Shown in pieces: positions 1 through 8,931 of a DNA stretch of 64,000 bases. The notes beneath the pieces were generated by a model. The model searched no databases. It saw nothing but the letters and a program-made list of their open reading frames with translations, and had not been told where the DNA came from. Made by a program: the position numbers and the translations under genes. Within the stretch, counting starts at the first letter, position 1. The number at the start of each line of letters is the position of its first letter. Source of the DNA: Streptomyces sp. NBC_01306 (GTDB lineage Bacteria; Actinomycetota; Actinomycetes; Streptomycetales; Streptomycetaceae). The stretch spans positions 4,326,001 through 4,390,000 of the forward strand of contig NZ_JAPEPC010000001.1 of assembly GCF_026340465.1 (NCBI RefSeq). The letters run 5' to 3'.

Positions 1-1293
1 CGTACGAGGATCGGCAGGGCCGGAGCGCGGCATGTGATCGCCGACCACCGGATCGTGCCGGGACTCGCGGTGGACGGCCTCGTGGACGGTCTCCAGGCGA
101 AGATCATCGTGGGCGGGGAGCACGAGGGCTGGACCGGCTTCGCCAACTCGGAAGACCACGAGGGCGGTTACGTACCGGAAGGCCCCACCGAGGCCGACGA
201 GCCGCTGTTCTACTACTTCACCTCCGGCTCCACCGCACGGCCGAAACTGGTGGTGCACACACACGTCAGCTACGCGATCGGGCATCTGGCGAGCATGTAC
301 TGGAACGGGCTCAAGCCAGGGGATGTGCACCTCAACGTCTCCGCCCCGGCCTGGGCGAAGTACCCATGGAGCTCACTGTTCGGGCCCTGGAACGCCGAGG
401 CCACCGTGGTGTCCATGGACAGCGCCGACGCCACCCCTGAGCGGCTGGCGGAGGTGTTGCGGAGCGGGACGGTCACCAGCTTCTGTGCGCCGCCCAGCAT
501 CTGGAGGGCACTGATCCGGACCGGGCTGCCCGACGGCCTGCCCGGGTTGCGGCACGCGGTGAGCGTCGGCGAGCCGCTCATGGGCGACGTGGTCGAACAG
601 GTACGCAAACTGGCCGGGGTGACCGTCCGCAACGGGTTCGGGCAGTCCGAGGTCACCGCGATGGCCGGGGTCACCGCCTCCTCACCGGCGGCCCCGGTCT
701 CCATGGGCTACCCGCTGCCCGGCTACGAACTGGTGGTGGTCAAGCCCGGCACCGACGAGCCGGCTCAGGAGGGAGAACTCTGCCTGGACCTGTCCAACAG
801 TCCGGTCGGCATGATGAGGGGCTACCTGGACCCGGAGGACAACGCCACCAGCCACACCCCGGGCGGCCTCTACCGGACTGGTGACCTGGCCCGGTGGGAC
901 AGCGACGGATCCCTGGTCTGTCTCGGGCGGCGCAAGGACGTGTTCGACGGGCCGGACGGCGTGCCGATCGCGCCCCTGGAACTGGAGCACGTGCTGGTGC
1001 TGCACCCCGCCGTCGCCGAACTGTCCGTAGTGCCGGTGTCCGAGGGCACGGCACTGCTGCCCAAGGCGTACGTCGTGCTCGCCGCCGGGTGGAACGCCAG
1101 CCGGGCCACCGCCGAGGTGCTCTTCGCGTACCAGCGGGAACAGCTGCCCGCGCCCAAGCTCGTACGGTTCGTGGAGTTCGTGGACGACCTGCCGCGCACC
1201 GAATCGGGGAAGGTCCGGCGAGAGGCCGTGCGGTCGCTGCGGAGGTCCCGGAACGTCGAGTACACCGCCGAGCTGCCGACTGCCCAGGCGTAG
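1..1293 (+). CDS. AMP-dependent acyl-CoA synthetase/ligase, 5' end outside the window
   Basis: ANL-superfamily adenylating enzyme, expected to activate a carboxylic acid with ATP and join it to CoA. The frame is open to base 1 (it reads GARHVIADHR just before the first GTG at 34), so the N-terminus lies outside the window. Visible motifs in order are the phosphate loop YFTSGSTARPK (usual form TSG[ST]TG.PK), the GFGQSE adenine-binding motif, YRTGDLARWDSDG with the ATP-ribose aspartate, the hinge GRRKDVFD, and ESGKVRR with the catalytic lysine. All parts needed for catalysis in the visible portion are present. The A-for-G change in the phosphate loop is a small departure. The substrate cannot be read from sequence; the TSGSTA..K form and short linker recall benzoate/medium-chain CoA ligases. 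It runs toward the next gene with a 61-base gap. Confidence 0.85.
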   Translation, partial: RTRIGRAGARHVIADHRIVPGLAVDGLVDGLQAKIIVGGEHEGWTGFANSEDHEGGYVPEGPTEADEPLFYYFTSGSTARPKLVVHTHVSYAIGHLASMYWNGLKPGDVHLNVSAPAWAKYPWSSLFGPWNAEATVVSMDSADATPERLAEVLRSGTVTSFCAPPSIWRALIRTGLPDGLPGLRHAVSVGEPLMGDVVEQVRKLAGVTVRNGFGQSEVTAMAGVTASSPAAPVSMGYPLPGYELVVVKPGTDEPAQEGELCLDLSNSPVGMMRGYLDPEDNATSHTPGGLYRTGDLARWDSDGSLVCLGRRKDVFDGPDGVPIAPLELEHVLVLHPAVAELSVVPVSEGTALLPKAYVVLAAGWNASRATAEVLFAYQREQLPAPKLVRFVEFVDDLPRTESGKVRREAVRSLRRSRNVEYTAELPTAQA

Positions 1294-1354
1294 TTGATCA
1301 ACGTAAGGATCGCGCTCTTAAACGGTCGCCCCTGGTCGATTAGAGTGCTCCGCC

Positions 1355-2470
1355 ATGAGCGCATCAACCACTCCCCTCTGGGGCCGCACCGAGCAGCAGG
1401 ACTTCCGCAGCCGGGTGCGCGGATGCCTGCTGGGCGGTGCGCTGGGCGATGCGCTCGGGGCGGGTGTCGCGGGGCAGGGGCTCGACGCCATACGTGAGAC
1501 CCATGGGGCCGGCGGCCTCACCGACTTCGCCGCCGTGTACGGCAGACGCGGGGCGGTCACGGCCGCGACCCAGCTCTCCCTGTTCACCGTCGACGGTCTG
1601 ATACGGGCGCAGGTCCGGCGGGACACCGGTGCCTGGCATCCGCCCACCGATGTGTACCGGGCCCATCTGCGGTGGGCGGCGACCCAGCGCGACTGGGGAC
1701 CCGACGAGCGCCGCACGGACAACGGCTGGCTCGCCTGCGAGGAGTGGCTGTACACCCGCCGCGACCCCGAACGGAGCTGTCTGACGGGGTTCGGCGACGA
1801 GGTGATGGGCACCCTGGACAAACCCAGGAACCCGGAGGCGCGCGACGCGTCGGCCGTCAGCCGGTCCGCGCCCTTCGGGTTGCTCGTCGGCTGGGAGCCG
1901 GGGCTCGTCTTTCAACTGGCCGTCGAATGCGCCGCGCAGAGCCACGGCCACCCCACCGGCTACCTCAGCGCCGGGGCGCACGCCGTCATCGTGCACGGGC
2001 TCGCGCGCGGCGAGAGCCTCGACGCGGCGGTGCAGCACGCGCTGGGCCAGCTGACCCCTCGCCCCGGCCACCAGCCGGTCACCGACGCCCTCCAGCACGC
2101 GCTCGGCGCCGTACGCCAGGGGATGCCCAGCCCCACCCGCGTCGAGTCGCTGGGCGACGGCGAACTGGCCGATGAGGCACTCGCGATCGGGGTGTACTGC
2201 GCGCTGGTCGGCGAGGACGTACGCCATGGGCTGCGCCTCGCCGTGAACCACAGCGGCCCGTCCCAGGCCACCGGCGCCATCTGCGGCAGCCTGCTGGGCG
2301 CTCTGCACGGCGAGACCGCGCTGCCGCCGGGCTGGCTCGCGGAGCTGGAGGGACGTGCGACGGTGCTCCAGCTCGCCGACGACTTCTCGATGGAGATGAC
2401 CCAGGGCCCGGCGCTGCACAGCCCGGCGCTCACCACACCGGCCTGGCTCTCCCGCTACCCGAGGGGCTGA
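1355..2470 (+). CDS. ADP-ribosylglycohydrolase-family protein with degenerate metal site (likely pseudoenzyme)
   Basis: The fold signature of the DraG/ARH family is clear: RGCLLGGALGDALGAG at the N-terminus, a TLF-like helix after the first motif, and AVNHSG....TGAICGSLLGALHG near the C-terminus. 371 aa is a normal family length. Active members bind two Mg ions through an ITDDT motif and a C-terminal GDSDSTG motif. Here these read VTAAT (about residues 69-73) and GPSQATG (about residue 307), so all four aspartates are missing. Hydrolysis of ADP-ribose is therefore unlikely; a binding or regulatory role is an inference. ATG at 1355 follows a 61-base gap after the ligase. It is convergent with the symporter. 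Confidence 0.85.
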   Translation: MSASTTPLWGRTEQQDFRSRVRGCLLGGALGDALGAGVAGQGLDAIRETHGAGGLTDFAAVYGRRGAVTAATQLSLFTVDGLIRAQVRRDTGAWHPPTDVYRAHLRWAATQRDWGPDERRTDNGWLACEEWLYTRRDPERSCLTGFGDEVMGTLDKPRNPEARDASAVSRSAPFGLLVGWEPGLVFQLAVECAAQSHGHPTGYLSAGAHAVIVHGLARGESLDAAVQHALGQLTPRPGHQPVTDALQHALGAVRQGMPSPTRVESLGDGELADEALAIGVYCALVGEDVRHGLRLAVNHSGPSQATGAICGSLLGALHGETALPPGWLAELEGRATVLQLADDFSMEMTQGPALHSPALTTPAWLSRYPRG

Positions 2471-2539
2471 CGGGCTGAGCCGACCGGCCGGGCGGACGCC
2501 ACCGCGTACGTACAGCCGCGCCGCGCCCCCGGTCAGCCG

Positions 2540-4123
2540 TCAGCCGTCAGCGCCTTCGCGCCCCCGCACCTTCGCGTCGGCCGCGCCGCCCTGCGCCGGT
2601 ACGGCAGCGGCTGACGCCGTGTCCGGGCCGTCGCCGTCCATGTTGACCTTCGCGATGATCGCGTCGCGCTCCGGTGTGTCCTCCGGCTTGATGAAGCCGA
2701 TGAGGATGTAGAGCACCAGCGAGATCGCGAGGGGCAGCGAGACCTGCCACTCCAGGGCGACGTCCGTGTTGGTGGAGCCGTCCAGGTGGTAGTTGGTGAA
2801 GTAGAACGCGAGCAGCCCCGCGGCCCAGCTGACCAGCGCCGCCGTCGGCCCGGACTTCCGGAACGAGCGCAGCAGGCCGAGCATGAACGGGATCGCGATC
2901 GGGCCCATCAGACCGGCCACCCACTTGATGACGACCGAGATGATGTCCTTGAACGTGGGCGAGTTGATCTGGGTCGCCAGCGCCATCGACAGGGCGAGGA
3001 AGCCGAGCGTCGAGATCCGCGCGGCCAGCAGCCCGGTGCGGCTGCTCCACTCGCGGGCCGACTTGGACATGGCCGGGGCGATGTCCCGGGTGAAGACGGC
3101 GGAGATGGCGTTGGCGTCCGACGAGCACATGGCCATCGTGTGCGAGAAGAAGCCGACGACGACCAGGCCGAGCAGGCCGTGCGGCAGCAGCGACTCGGAC
3201 ATCAGCGCGTACGCGTCCGACGCGTCCGGCTTCTGCGCGTGCACCAGCAGCGGCGCGCACCACATGGGGAAGAAGAGGACGGCGGGCCAGACCAGCCAGA
3301 GGACGGCGGACAGCGTGGCCGAACGAGTCGCGGAGCGCGGGGAGTCGGTGGCCATGTAGCGCTGGGCCTGGTTCCACATGCCGCCGTTGTACTCGAAGGT
3401 CTTGATGAAGAGATACGCCAGCAGGAACGTCATCGTGTAGGGGCCGGCCGTCGGGTCGGTGTGGCCGCTGGGGAGCTTGTCCCAGACCGTCCACAGCGTG
3501 CTGAAGCCGTCGAGCTTGCCCATGGCGGCGACCAGCATCGCGACACCGGCGACCAGCTGGATGATGAACTGCCCCAGCTCGGTGAGCGCGTCGGCCCACA
3601 GACCGCCGACCGTGCAGTAAATGGCCGTGATCACACCGGTGATGAAGATGCCCTGGGTGATGGTGATGCCGGTGAAGACGGCGAGCAGGGTGGAGATGGC
3701 CGCCCACTTGGCACCGACGTCCACGATCTTCAGCAGCAGCCCGGACCAGGCCAGCGCCTGCTGGGTCTGGATGTTGTAGCGGTCCTTCAGGTATTCGAGC
3801 GGTGAGGCCACATGCAGCCGGGAGCGCAGCCGGTTCAGCCGGGGCGCGAAGAGCTTCGCGCCGATCCCGATGCCGATGGCGATCGGGAGCGACCAGGTGA
3901 CCATGGATGTGAGTCCGTACTGGTACGAGATTCCGGCGTACCCGGTGAACATCACCGCGCTGTAGCCGGACATGTGGTGGGAGATGCCCGACAGCCACCA
4001 CGGCATTCTGCCGCCGGCGGTGAAGAAGTCGCTCACGTTGTCCACACGCTTGTGGGACCAGAAGCCGATCGCGATCATCACGCCGAAGTAACCGATGAGC
4101 ACGGTCCAGTCGAGACTGTTCAT
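2540..4123 (-). CDS. Sodium:solute symporter (SSS family)
   Basis: Cation-coupled uptake permease of the cytoplasmic membrane. The N-terminus WTVLIGYFGVMIAIGFW is the first membrane helix, followed by the SSS hallmark FFTAGGRMPWWLSGISHHMSG and about 13 hydrophobic segments, ending in a charged Ala-rich cytoplasmic tail. Start chosen at 4123 (MNSLDW), because GGAGGGG lies 6-8 bases upstream; an in-frame codon at 4159 would add 12 residues without a ribosome site. Length of 527 aa is typical. The substrate is not readable; nearby acyl-CoA ligase and SDR genes suggest an organic acid, but that is inference. The short motif gtcagcc is repeated at the stop. Confidence 0.85.
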   Translation of the reverse strand: MNSLDWTVLIGYFGVMIAIGFWSHKRVDNVSDFFTAGGRMPWWLSGISHHMSGYSAVMFTGYAGISYQYGLTSMVTWSLPIAIGIGIGAKLFAPRLNRLRSRLHVASPLEYLKDRYNIQTQQALAWSGLLLKIVDVGAKWAAISTLLAVFTGITITQGIFITGVITAIYCTVGGLWADALTELGQFIIQLVAGVAMLVAAMGKLDGFSTLWTVWDKLPSGHTDPTAGPYTMTFLLAYLFIKTFEYNGGMWNQAQRYMATDSPRSATRSATLSAVLWLVWPAVLFFPMWCAPLLVHAQKPDASDAYALMSESLLPHGLLGLVVVGFFSHTMAMCSSDANAISAVFTRDIAPAMSKSAREWSSRTGLLAARISTLGFLALSMALATQINSPTFKDIISVVIKWVAGLMGPIAIPFMLGLLRSFRKSGPTAALVSWAAGLLAFYFTNYHLDGSTNTDVALEWQVSLPLAISLVLYILIGFIKPEDTPERDAIIAKVNMDGDGPDTASAAAVPAQGGAADAKVRGREGADG

Positions 4124-4490
4124 GTGCCCCCTCCAGGGGTCCGCCTGTACTGAGTTCATCTCGATGAACCGCGATGGAACCTCGATGAACGGGAAACGCT
4201 TCGCCAGTACGTCGATCGGGCGGCGCCCCCGTGCGGGACCGGGGGCTTCACGGATTGAACCCTCTGTGCCAAGGGCCGGTCAAGGGTTCAGCGATCACAA
4301 GTATGAACAGGGGTCAGTAAGTCGAACGATTTTGCGTCCTCTTGACTCACGGACCCGTTGCTCTCGGAGTGACGGGGGCCACACCATGAGCGGGCACTTC
4401 GCCAGCGGCAGCCATCCGGAGGCAGAACGGCAGGACCGCACGGGATGCGGGTCCCGTGCGGTCCGAGAAAAGGAGGTCCAACTGAGCTGT
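4124..4490. other. Intergenic region upstream of the symporter
   Basis: No gene is supported here. It holds the SDR terminator hairpin (4433-4464) and presumably the symporter promoter, which I could not pin to a consensus. A perfect AAGGAGGT (near 4471) on the plus strand has no start codon at a usable distance. Confidence 0.5.
4433..4464 (-). terminator. Hairpin terminator of the SDR gene
   Basis: Perfect 12-bp inverted repeat, GGACCGCACGGG and CCCGTGCGGTCC, with an 8-base loop. It lies 26 bases beyond the SDR stop codon on the reverse strand. There is no T-tract, as is usual for Streptomyces terminators. Confidence 0.7.
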
Positions 4491-5318
4491 TCAGCGCATC
4501 AGTTCACCGGCATTGACTAGCAGCGACTGCCCGGTGATGGCCCGCGCGCGGTCGGAGGCCAGGAAGATCGCGGCGTCCGCCACGTCACCGTCCGTCGCCA
4601 GCTCGGGCAGGGCCATCCGGCCGGTCAGCCGGCTGAGCACCTCCGCCTCGGGGACGCCCTCGGTGTGCGCGGTGAACTGGACGAACGCCTGCACCGGCGG
4701 CCCCCACATCCAGCCGGGCAGCACGGTGTTCACCCGGATCCGGTGCGGCCCCAGCTCGCGCGCCATGGAGTACATGGCCGAGGTGAGCGCGCCCTTCGAC
4801 GCCGCGTACGCGGCCTGGTGCACCTCTGACGGTGCGGCCACCGCCGACTGCGTCCCGACGATGACGACCGATCCGCCCCGCGCCTTGAGCCCGGGCAGGC
4901 AGGCCCGTGTCATCCGCAGCGTACCGAGCAGGTTGACGTCGATGACGCCCTGCCAGGTGGTGAAGTCGGCGTCCTCGATCCCGCCGAAGTAGCCGTCCCA
5001 GGCGGCGACATGGACCACCGCGTCGATCCCGCCGAACCGCTCGATCGCCAGCGCGGCGAGGGCGTCGCACTGTGACTCGTCGCCGATGTCCGTGGGCAGA
5101 TGGGCGGTCCGGGTGCCCGAGGGGTCGATCTCGGCGGCTGCCTTCACGAGGTTCGCCTCGGTGCGCGCGCCGAGTACGGCGTTGCCACCGTCCCGTACGA
5201 CCGCCGCGGCCACCTGGTGGCCGAGCCCGGCCCCGACGCCGGACACGACGACGGTCTTCCCCGCGAGCGCCGCGCCCTGCGATTCCGTGGGGCGGGATTC
5301 CGTGGCACGGCTTTCCAT
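4491..5318 (-). CDS. SDR-family NAD(P)-dependent oxidoreductase
   Basis: Classical short-chain dehydrogenase/reductase of 275 aa. The cofactor loop is SGVGAGLG (about residues 26-33); the acidic or basic residue after the second strand reads GARTEANL, compatible with NADP or NAD. The catalytic set is S (GTQSAVAAP), Y and K (YAASK), followed by the LPGWMWGP loop. The C-terminus FLASDRARAITGQSLLVNAG is the usual SDR ending. GGAGGG lies 6 bases before the ATG at 5318. A short AT-poor duplication (ESRATESRPTES) makes up the N-terminal tail. Substrate unknown. It is divergent from the next gene, with which it may share a promoter. Confidence 0.88.
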   Translation of the reverse strand: MESRATESRPTESQGAALAGKTVVVSGVGAGLGHQVAAAVVRDGGNAVLGARTEANLVKAAAEIDPSGTRTAHLPTDIGDESQCDALAALAIERFGGIDAVVHVAAWDGYFGGIEDADFTTWQGVIDVNLLGTLRMTRACLPGLKARGGSVVIVGTQSAVAAPSEVHQAAYAASKGALTSAMYSMARELGPHRIRVNTVLPGWMWGPPVQAFVQFTAHTEGVPEAEVLSRLTGRMALPELATDGDVADAAIFLASDRARAITGQSLLVNAGELMR

Positions 5319-5404
5319 GGTGGGGCCCTCCGGACTCTGGCAGTTTTCCTGACGGAGCGTCAGAGTAGGTCCGTCCAGCGGTGGAACGGAAGAGGGAGGA
5401 CGGG

Positions 5405-6328
5405 GTGCCGATGAGCGAGAAGTCAGGGAGCGGAAGCGGAACCGGGAGCGGAAGTGCGGCGGTCGGCGGGGGTGCGGGCGGCGGGCAGGCGGCCGGTGGC
5501 ACCCGGAGCGAGGTGTACGGCGAGCTGGCCTCGGTCGGGCCGTACGGGGTGCGGCCCGGCCACGCCCTGATCACCATGGTGGAGCCTCATCCGGGCCATG
5601 AGTACGCGTACAACCGGTGGTACGAGGACGACCACTTCTACGCCGGTGCCATGGCGATGCCCTGGATGTACTCGGGCCGCCGCTGGGTCGCCACCCGGGA
5701 GCTCCAGGAACTGCGCTACCCGGAGAAGTCGGCGGTCGCCCAGCCGGTGACGGCCGGCTGCTACATCACGACGTACTGGGTGACCGAGGGCCGCTACGAC
5801 GAGCACATGAAGTGGACCGTCGGCATCAACAAGCGGCTGAACCGGGACGGCCGGGTCTACCAGGACCGTACGCATGTCTTCACGTCGTTCCAGGACCACG
5901 AGGCGACGGTCTACCGGGACGGGGCCGCCGGGCCGCGCGACTTCCACGCGCTCGACCATCCGTACGCGGGTCTTGTCGTCGAGGTGGTCGACGCCGAAGG
6001 ACCCGAACAGCGGGCCGAGTTGCTGGAGTGGCTGCGGGCGAAGCATCTGCCGAAGCGGCTCGCGGGCGGGCCGGCGGCGATGGTGACGATCTTCCGGCCG
6101 ACACCGCTGCCGAGCGACCGGATGGCGTATGTGAAGCAGGTGGAGGGGGTGGATACCCGGCTCACGCTGCTCTGGTTCCTGGAGACCGACCCGAGGGAGG
6201 TCTGGGAACAGTCCTTCACCGGGCTCGACGGGGATCTGGCCGAGCGCGGGCTGGGGCGGGTGGAGCTGGTGGCACCCTTCGTGCCGACCGTGCCGGGAAC
6301 CGACCGCTACGTCGACCAACTGCGCTGA
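5405..6328 (+). CDS. Conserved protein of unknown function, possible dimeric alpha/beta-barrel fold
   Basis: I do not recognise a named family with certainty. After a Gly/Ser-rich 35-residue leader the protein opens with LITMVEPHPGHEYAYNRWYE and DDHFYAGAMAMPW, a pattern like EthD/antibiotic-monooxygenase-type ferredoxin folds (MVxPxPGxExxYNxWYxxxH). A second similar half begins near YAGLVVEVVDAEG and contains WLRAKHLP. It is soluble and has no signal peptide. GGGAGG sits 5 bases before the GTG at 5405; an ATG at 5411 is the alternative start. Divergent from the SDR gene, so a joint catabolic role with the SDR and ligase is possible but unproven. Confidence 0.6.
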   Translation: MPMSEKSGSGSGTGSGSAAVGGGAGGGQAAGGTRSEVYGELASVGPYGVRPGHALITMVEPHPGHEYAYNRWYEDDHFYAGAMAMPWMYSGRRWVATRELQELRYPEKSAVAQPVTAGCYITTYWVTEGRYDEHMKWTVGINKRLNRDGRVYQDRTHVFTSFQDHEATVYRDGAAGPRDFHALDHPYAGLVVEVVDAEGPEQRAELLEWLRAKHLPKRLAGGPAAMVTIFRPTPLPSDRMAYVKQVEGVDTRLTLLWFLETDPREVWEQSFTGLDGDLAERGLGRVELVAPFVPTVPGTDRYVDQLR

Positions 6329-6509
6329 CCGGGGCGGCTGCGGCGGCTGTTCAGGACCGGCGGCTTCGGCTGGGGCGGGCGGCCTTGTCCGGACAAGCGG
6401 CCGGTCATGGCCGGGCCCGCCCGGTCATGACCGAGCCCCCTCGGCCGGGACGGCGATCCAGTCGAGAGGGCTCTTGTTCAACGAGCGGGGTGACCATGGG
6501 GGCCGGGGA

Positions 6510-6719
6510 TCAGTCGAGAGTGAACGCGCCCTGGCCCACTTCGCTCACGAAGCTGTTCCACGAAGCGGGAACAAAGGTGATCGACGGGCCGTCGGCGACT
6601 TTTGAGTCCCGCACGGCGATGGCCTGCGTGAGCGGTGACTTGACCTCGACGCATGCACCATTACCCGTGGAATACGAAGACTTGGTCCAGGACTCGGTCG
6701 CACCCTGCTGAATTGCCAT
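6510..6719 (-). CDS. DUF397 domain protein
   Basis: 69-residue actinobacterial small protein. The pattern W.KSSYS...GACVEV...AIAVRDSK....P.ITF....W..FV is the DUF397 signature. These proteins are typically encoded beside an XRE/DUF5753 regulator, as here (191 bases downstream of it on the same strand), and are thought to work as its partner in developmental or antibiotic control. That role is known for the family and is not shown by this sequence. Confidence 0.9.
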   Translation of the reverse strand: MAIQQGATESWTKSSYSTGNGACVEVKSPLTQAIAVRDSKVADGPSITFVPASWNSFVSEVGQGAFTLD

Positions 6720-6910
6720 GTTCGCTCCGGTATGCAGTGGTCGTGTGCGCCGCCGTTCTCGGTGGCGTGGTCGACGCTACTCGCGAACTCTGCTGTCCGA
6801 GACGGCCGTTCACCCGACCGGATGGCTTATGCCTGTTCAGTCTTCCGCTCCGGGGCGGCTGGGGTGTACCGTGCCGACCTTGAATCCAGGAATCGGACAT
6901 AGCTGGCTAT

Positions 6911-7768
6911 TCAGCGTGCGTAGCCCTTGGCGATATCCATGATGAACTGCCGCGTCTGATCCACGTTGAGGGCCTGCGCGCGCAAGTGCTCATACATCAC
7001 GCTGTACTTCTGCACATCGTGCGCTTTCTCCAGATAGAGGTCGCTGGTGACGCCCTCGATGTAGACCACGCTGGAGTCCGCCGCGTCGGGGAATTCCAGA
7101 ATGGCGTACTGGCCGTTGATGCCGGGGTGCGCGCCCACGGCGAACGGCAGTACCTGCACCGTGACATGAGGGAGCTGGGACAGCTCGACGAGGTGTTCCA
7201 GCTGGGCGATCATCAGCTGCTTGTCGCCGATGACCCGGAGCAGCGCGGACTCGTCGATCACGACCCAGAGCCGCAGCGGGGACTCGTCGGCGCTGACCCG
7301 TTCCTGGCGGCGCAGCCGGACCTGGACCCGCTTCTCGATGTCGGTCACGGCGGTCTCCGGCAGCGCGCCGGCGATCAGGGCCTCGGCGTACTGCTTGGTC
7401 TGGAGCAGCCCGGGGACGACCTGCGGGTCGTACACGCGCAGGCTGGCCGCGTCGGTCTCCAGGCCGATGTAGACGCTGTACGGGATGTCGCCGAAGGCGT
7501 GCCACCAGCCCTGCTGGCGGGAGTCCTTGGCCATTTGCATCAGCGAGTCGACGATCCGGACGTCCTCGACCTCGTACACGCCGCAGAGGTCGCGGACATC
7601 GCGCTGGCTGATGGAGCGGCGGCCGTTCTCCAGGCGGCTGATCTTCGACTGGGAGACGAGCAGGCGCTCGGCGACCTCTTCGGCCGTCATGCCCTTGAGC
7701 TCACGGAGCCTGCGCAGCTCCTGGCCGAGCCGGCGCCGCCTGACAGTGGGATTGACGTTGGACGCCAC
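6911..7768 (-). CDS. XRE-family helix-turn-helix regulator with DUF5753 domain
   Basis: 285 aa. Residues about 14-68 form a helix-turn-helix (LGQELRRLRELKGMTAEEVAERL, then VSQSKISRLENGRR). The rest is DUF5753, recognised by YIGLETDAASLRVYDPQVVPGLLQT, the typical core, and by FPDAADSSVVYIEG near the end. Family members such as WhiJ-like regulators sit beside a DUF397 gene, as here. It probably binds DNA as a dimer and is tuned by the small protein. ATG at 7768 is preceded by GGAGGTGCAG. Confidence 0.9.
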   Translation of the reverse strand: MASNVNPTVRRRRLGQELRRLRELKGMTAEEVAERLLVSQSKISRLENGRRSISQRDVRDLCGVYEVEDVRIVDSLMQMAKDSRQQGWWHAFGDIPYSVYIGLETDAASLRVYDPQVVPGLLQTKQYAEALIAGALPETAVTDIEKRVQVRLRRQERVSADESPLRLWVVIDESALLRVIGDKQLMIAQLEHLVELSQLPHVTVQVLPFAVGAHPGINGQYAILEFPDAADSSVVYIEGVTSDLYLEKAHDVQKYSVMYEHLRAQALNVDQTRQFIMDIAKGYAR

Positions 7769-7885
7769 GGGAACTGCACCTCCGGCATTGACGTACTGAG
7801 CCCTACCGCGATGTGCCCGGTAGGTCTTACTGCTCAGCAGATTGCCACCAATGCAACGCGCTGCGCTGGGAAATGGCCAGAGAGT

Positions 7886-7924
7886 GAGCGCGCGGGGCCG
7901 GCGACGTGCCGGCCCCGCGCGCTC
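7886..7924 (-). terminator. Strong hairpin terminator after the GPP34 gene
   Basis: Perfect 17-bp inverted repeat beginning GAGCGCGCGGGG with a 5-base loop (gacgt). It lies about 100 bases past the stop of the reverse-strand GPP34 gene and upstream of the XRE gene start. Confidence 0.8.
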
Positions 7925-8024
7925 GTGTTGCGGCTCCCGAACCGGGTCTTGGGGACGTCGGTGCGGCGGCTCTGATGCTCGTTCGTGCTCGTGGTGCGGT
8001 TGAGCTCACCCGGTGCGGCTGGGC

Positions 8025-8738
8025 TCAGTGCGCCGCCACGCGGGCCATGGACCCGTGGTGCGACTGCATCGGCGCGGCGTTGCCCGGTGCCGGTGCTGCT
8101 CGGCGCGGCTGTGCCACCGCACCGTTCTGGACGTCCATGACGGCGTGCGCCACGAGACCGCCCATGGGGTCGTGTCTGATCAGGTCCCGGAGGCGGGAGC
8201 GTGATGAGCGCCCCTCGTTGCCGGGGTAGAGGTGCTTGCCGAGCCCCACTGCGTGAGCGAGCGCGGCGAGCGCCGCGGTCCGCGGGTCCGGCGGTACGCC
8301 GGTGCGGATCGCACTGTCCAGCCGGGCCCTGATGTCCCGGCTGATCGCTGTCTCCGTCGCCTGGTAGCGAGTCGTCGGCAGCACTCCGCACATCTGGCCC
8401 GCCACGGCATGCACCATGCCGCACCGCTCCAGATGAGCGAGGTAAATCTGGCGGAGCCCCAGCCGGGGCCCGCCGATCCAGTGAACTGCCCGGACCGGGC
8501 TGCCGCGCCTGCGCAGCAGTTCCAGTGCGGAGTCCAGTGTTGGATCTCCTGTCGGCCGTGCCATCACCACGGCGATACGATCCCCGTCCGGGGCTATCCG
8601 TCCTGCCAGAGCCAGCTCTACTAGCTGGGCTCCGGCCAGGCCGAGGTCGAGCGACTGCGGCTGCGCTGTGGTACCCGTGGTCGGGTCCAGAGCGAGCAGT
8701 AGAAGCTCTTCCGGAATCGTTCTGCGGCTCCTGCCCAT
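8025..8738 (-). CDS. GPP34 (GOLPH3/Vps74-like) family protein
   Basis: The start MGRSRRTIPEELLLLALDP and the pattern LDLGLAGAQLVELALAGRI, then LRRRGSPVRAVHWIGGPRLGLRQIYLAHLE, match the actinobacterial GPP34 family. Eukaryotic relatives bind phosphatidylinositol-4-phosphate at the Golgi; the bacterial role is unknown, presumably at the membrane surface. Start at 8738 chosen because GGGGAGG lies 7 bases upstream; the frame extends 26 residues further without a ribosome site. The last 35 residues are Ala/Pro/His-rich and outside the domain. Confidence 0.85.
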   Translation of the reverse strand: MGRSRRTIPEELLLLALDPTTGTTAQPQSLDLGLAGAQLVELALAGRIAPDGDRIAVVMARPTGDPTLDSALELLRRRGSPVRAVHWIGGPRLGLRQIYLAHLERCGMVHAVAGQMCGVLPTTRYQATETAISRDIRARLDSAIRTGVPPDPRTAALAALAHAVGLGKHLYPGNEGRSSRSRLRDLIRHDPMGGLVAHAVMDVQNGAVAQPRRAAPAPGNAAPMQSHHGSMARVAAH

Positions 8739-8931
8739 CCATGCCTCCCCGCGTGGATGAGTGACAGGGTGACCCCTCTCACATTGGTCTGTCGAGAGCG
8801 CCTGGGTGTTTTGCACCGGAATCTAGATGTATGTCGTTCTCGTCCGGTGCAGCGGTTAAGCGCCCACACAGGACACTGGTAGATGGTTCGGACAGGCGGG
8901 AATTCCCGCGCGGCGTATCCAGGAGGCATCG

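Noticed and set aside
4466-4480. Perfect AAGGAGGT ribosome site on the plus strand
   Set aside because: No ATG, GTG or TTG follows at a usable distance, and the region is downstream of the SDR gene on the other strand.
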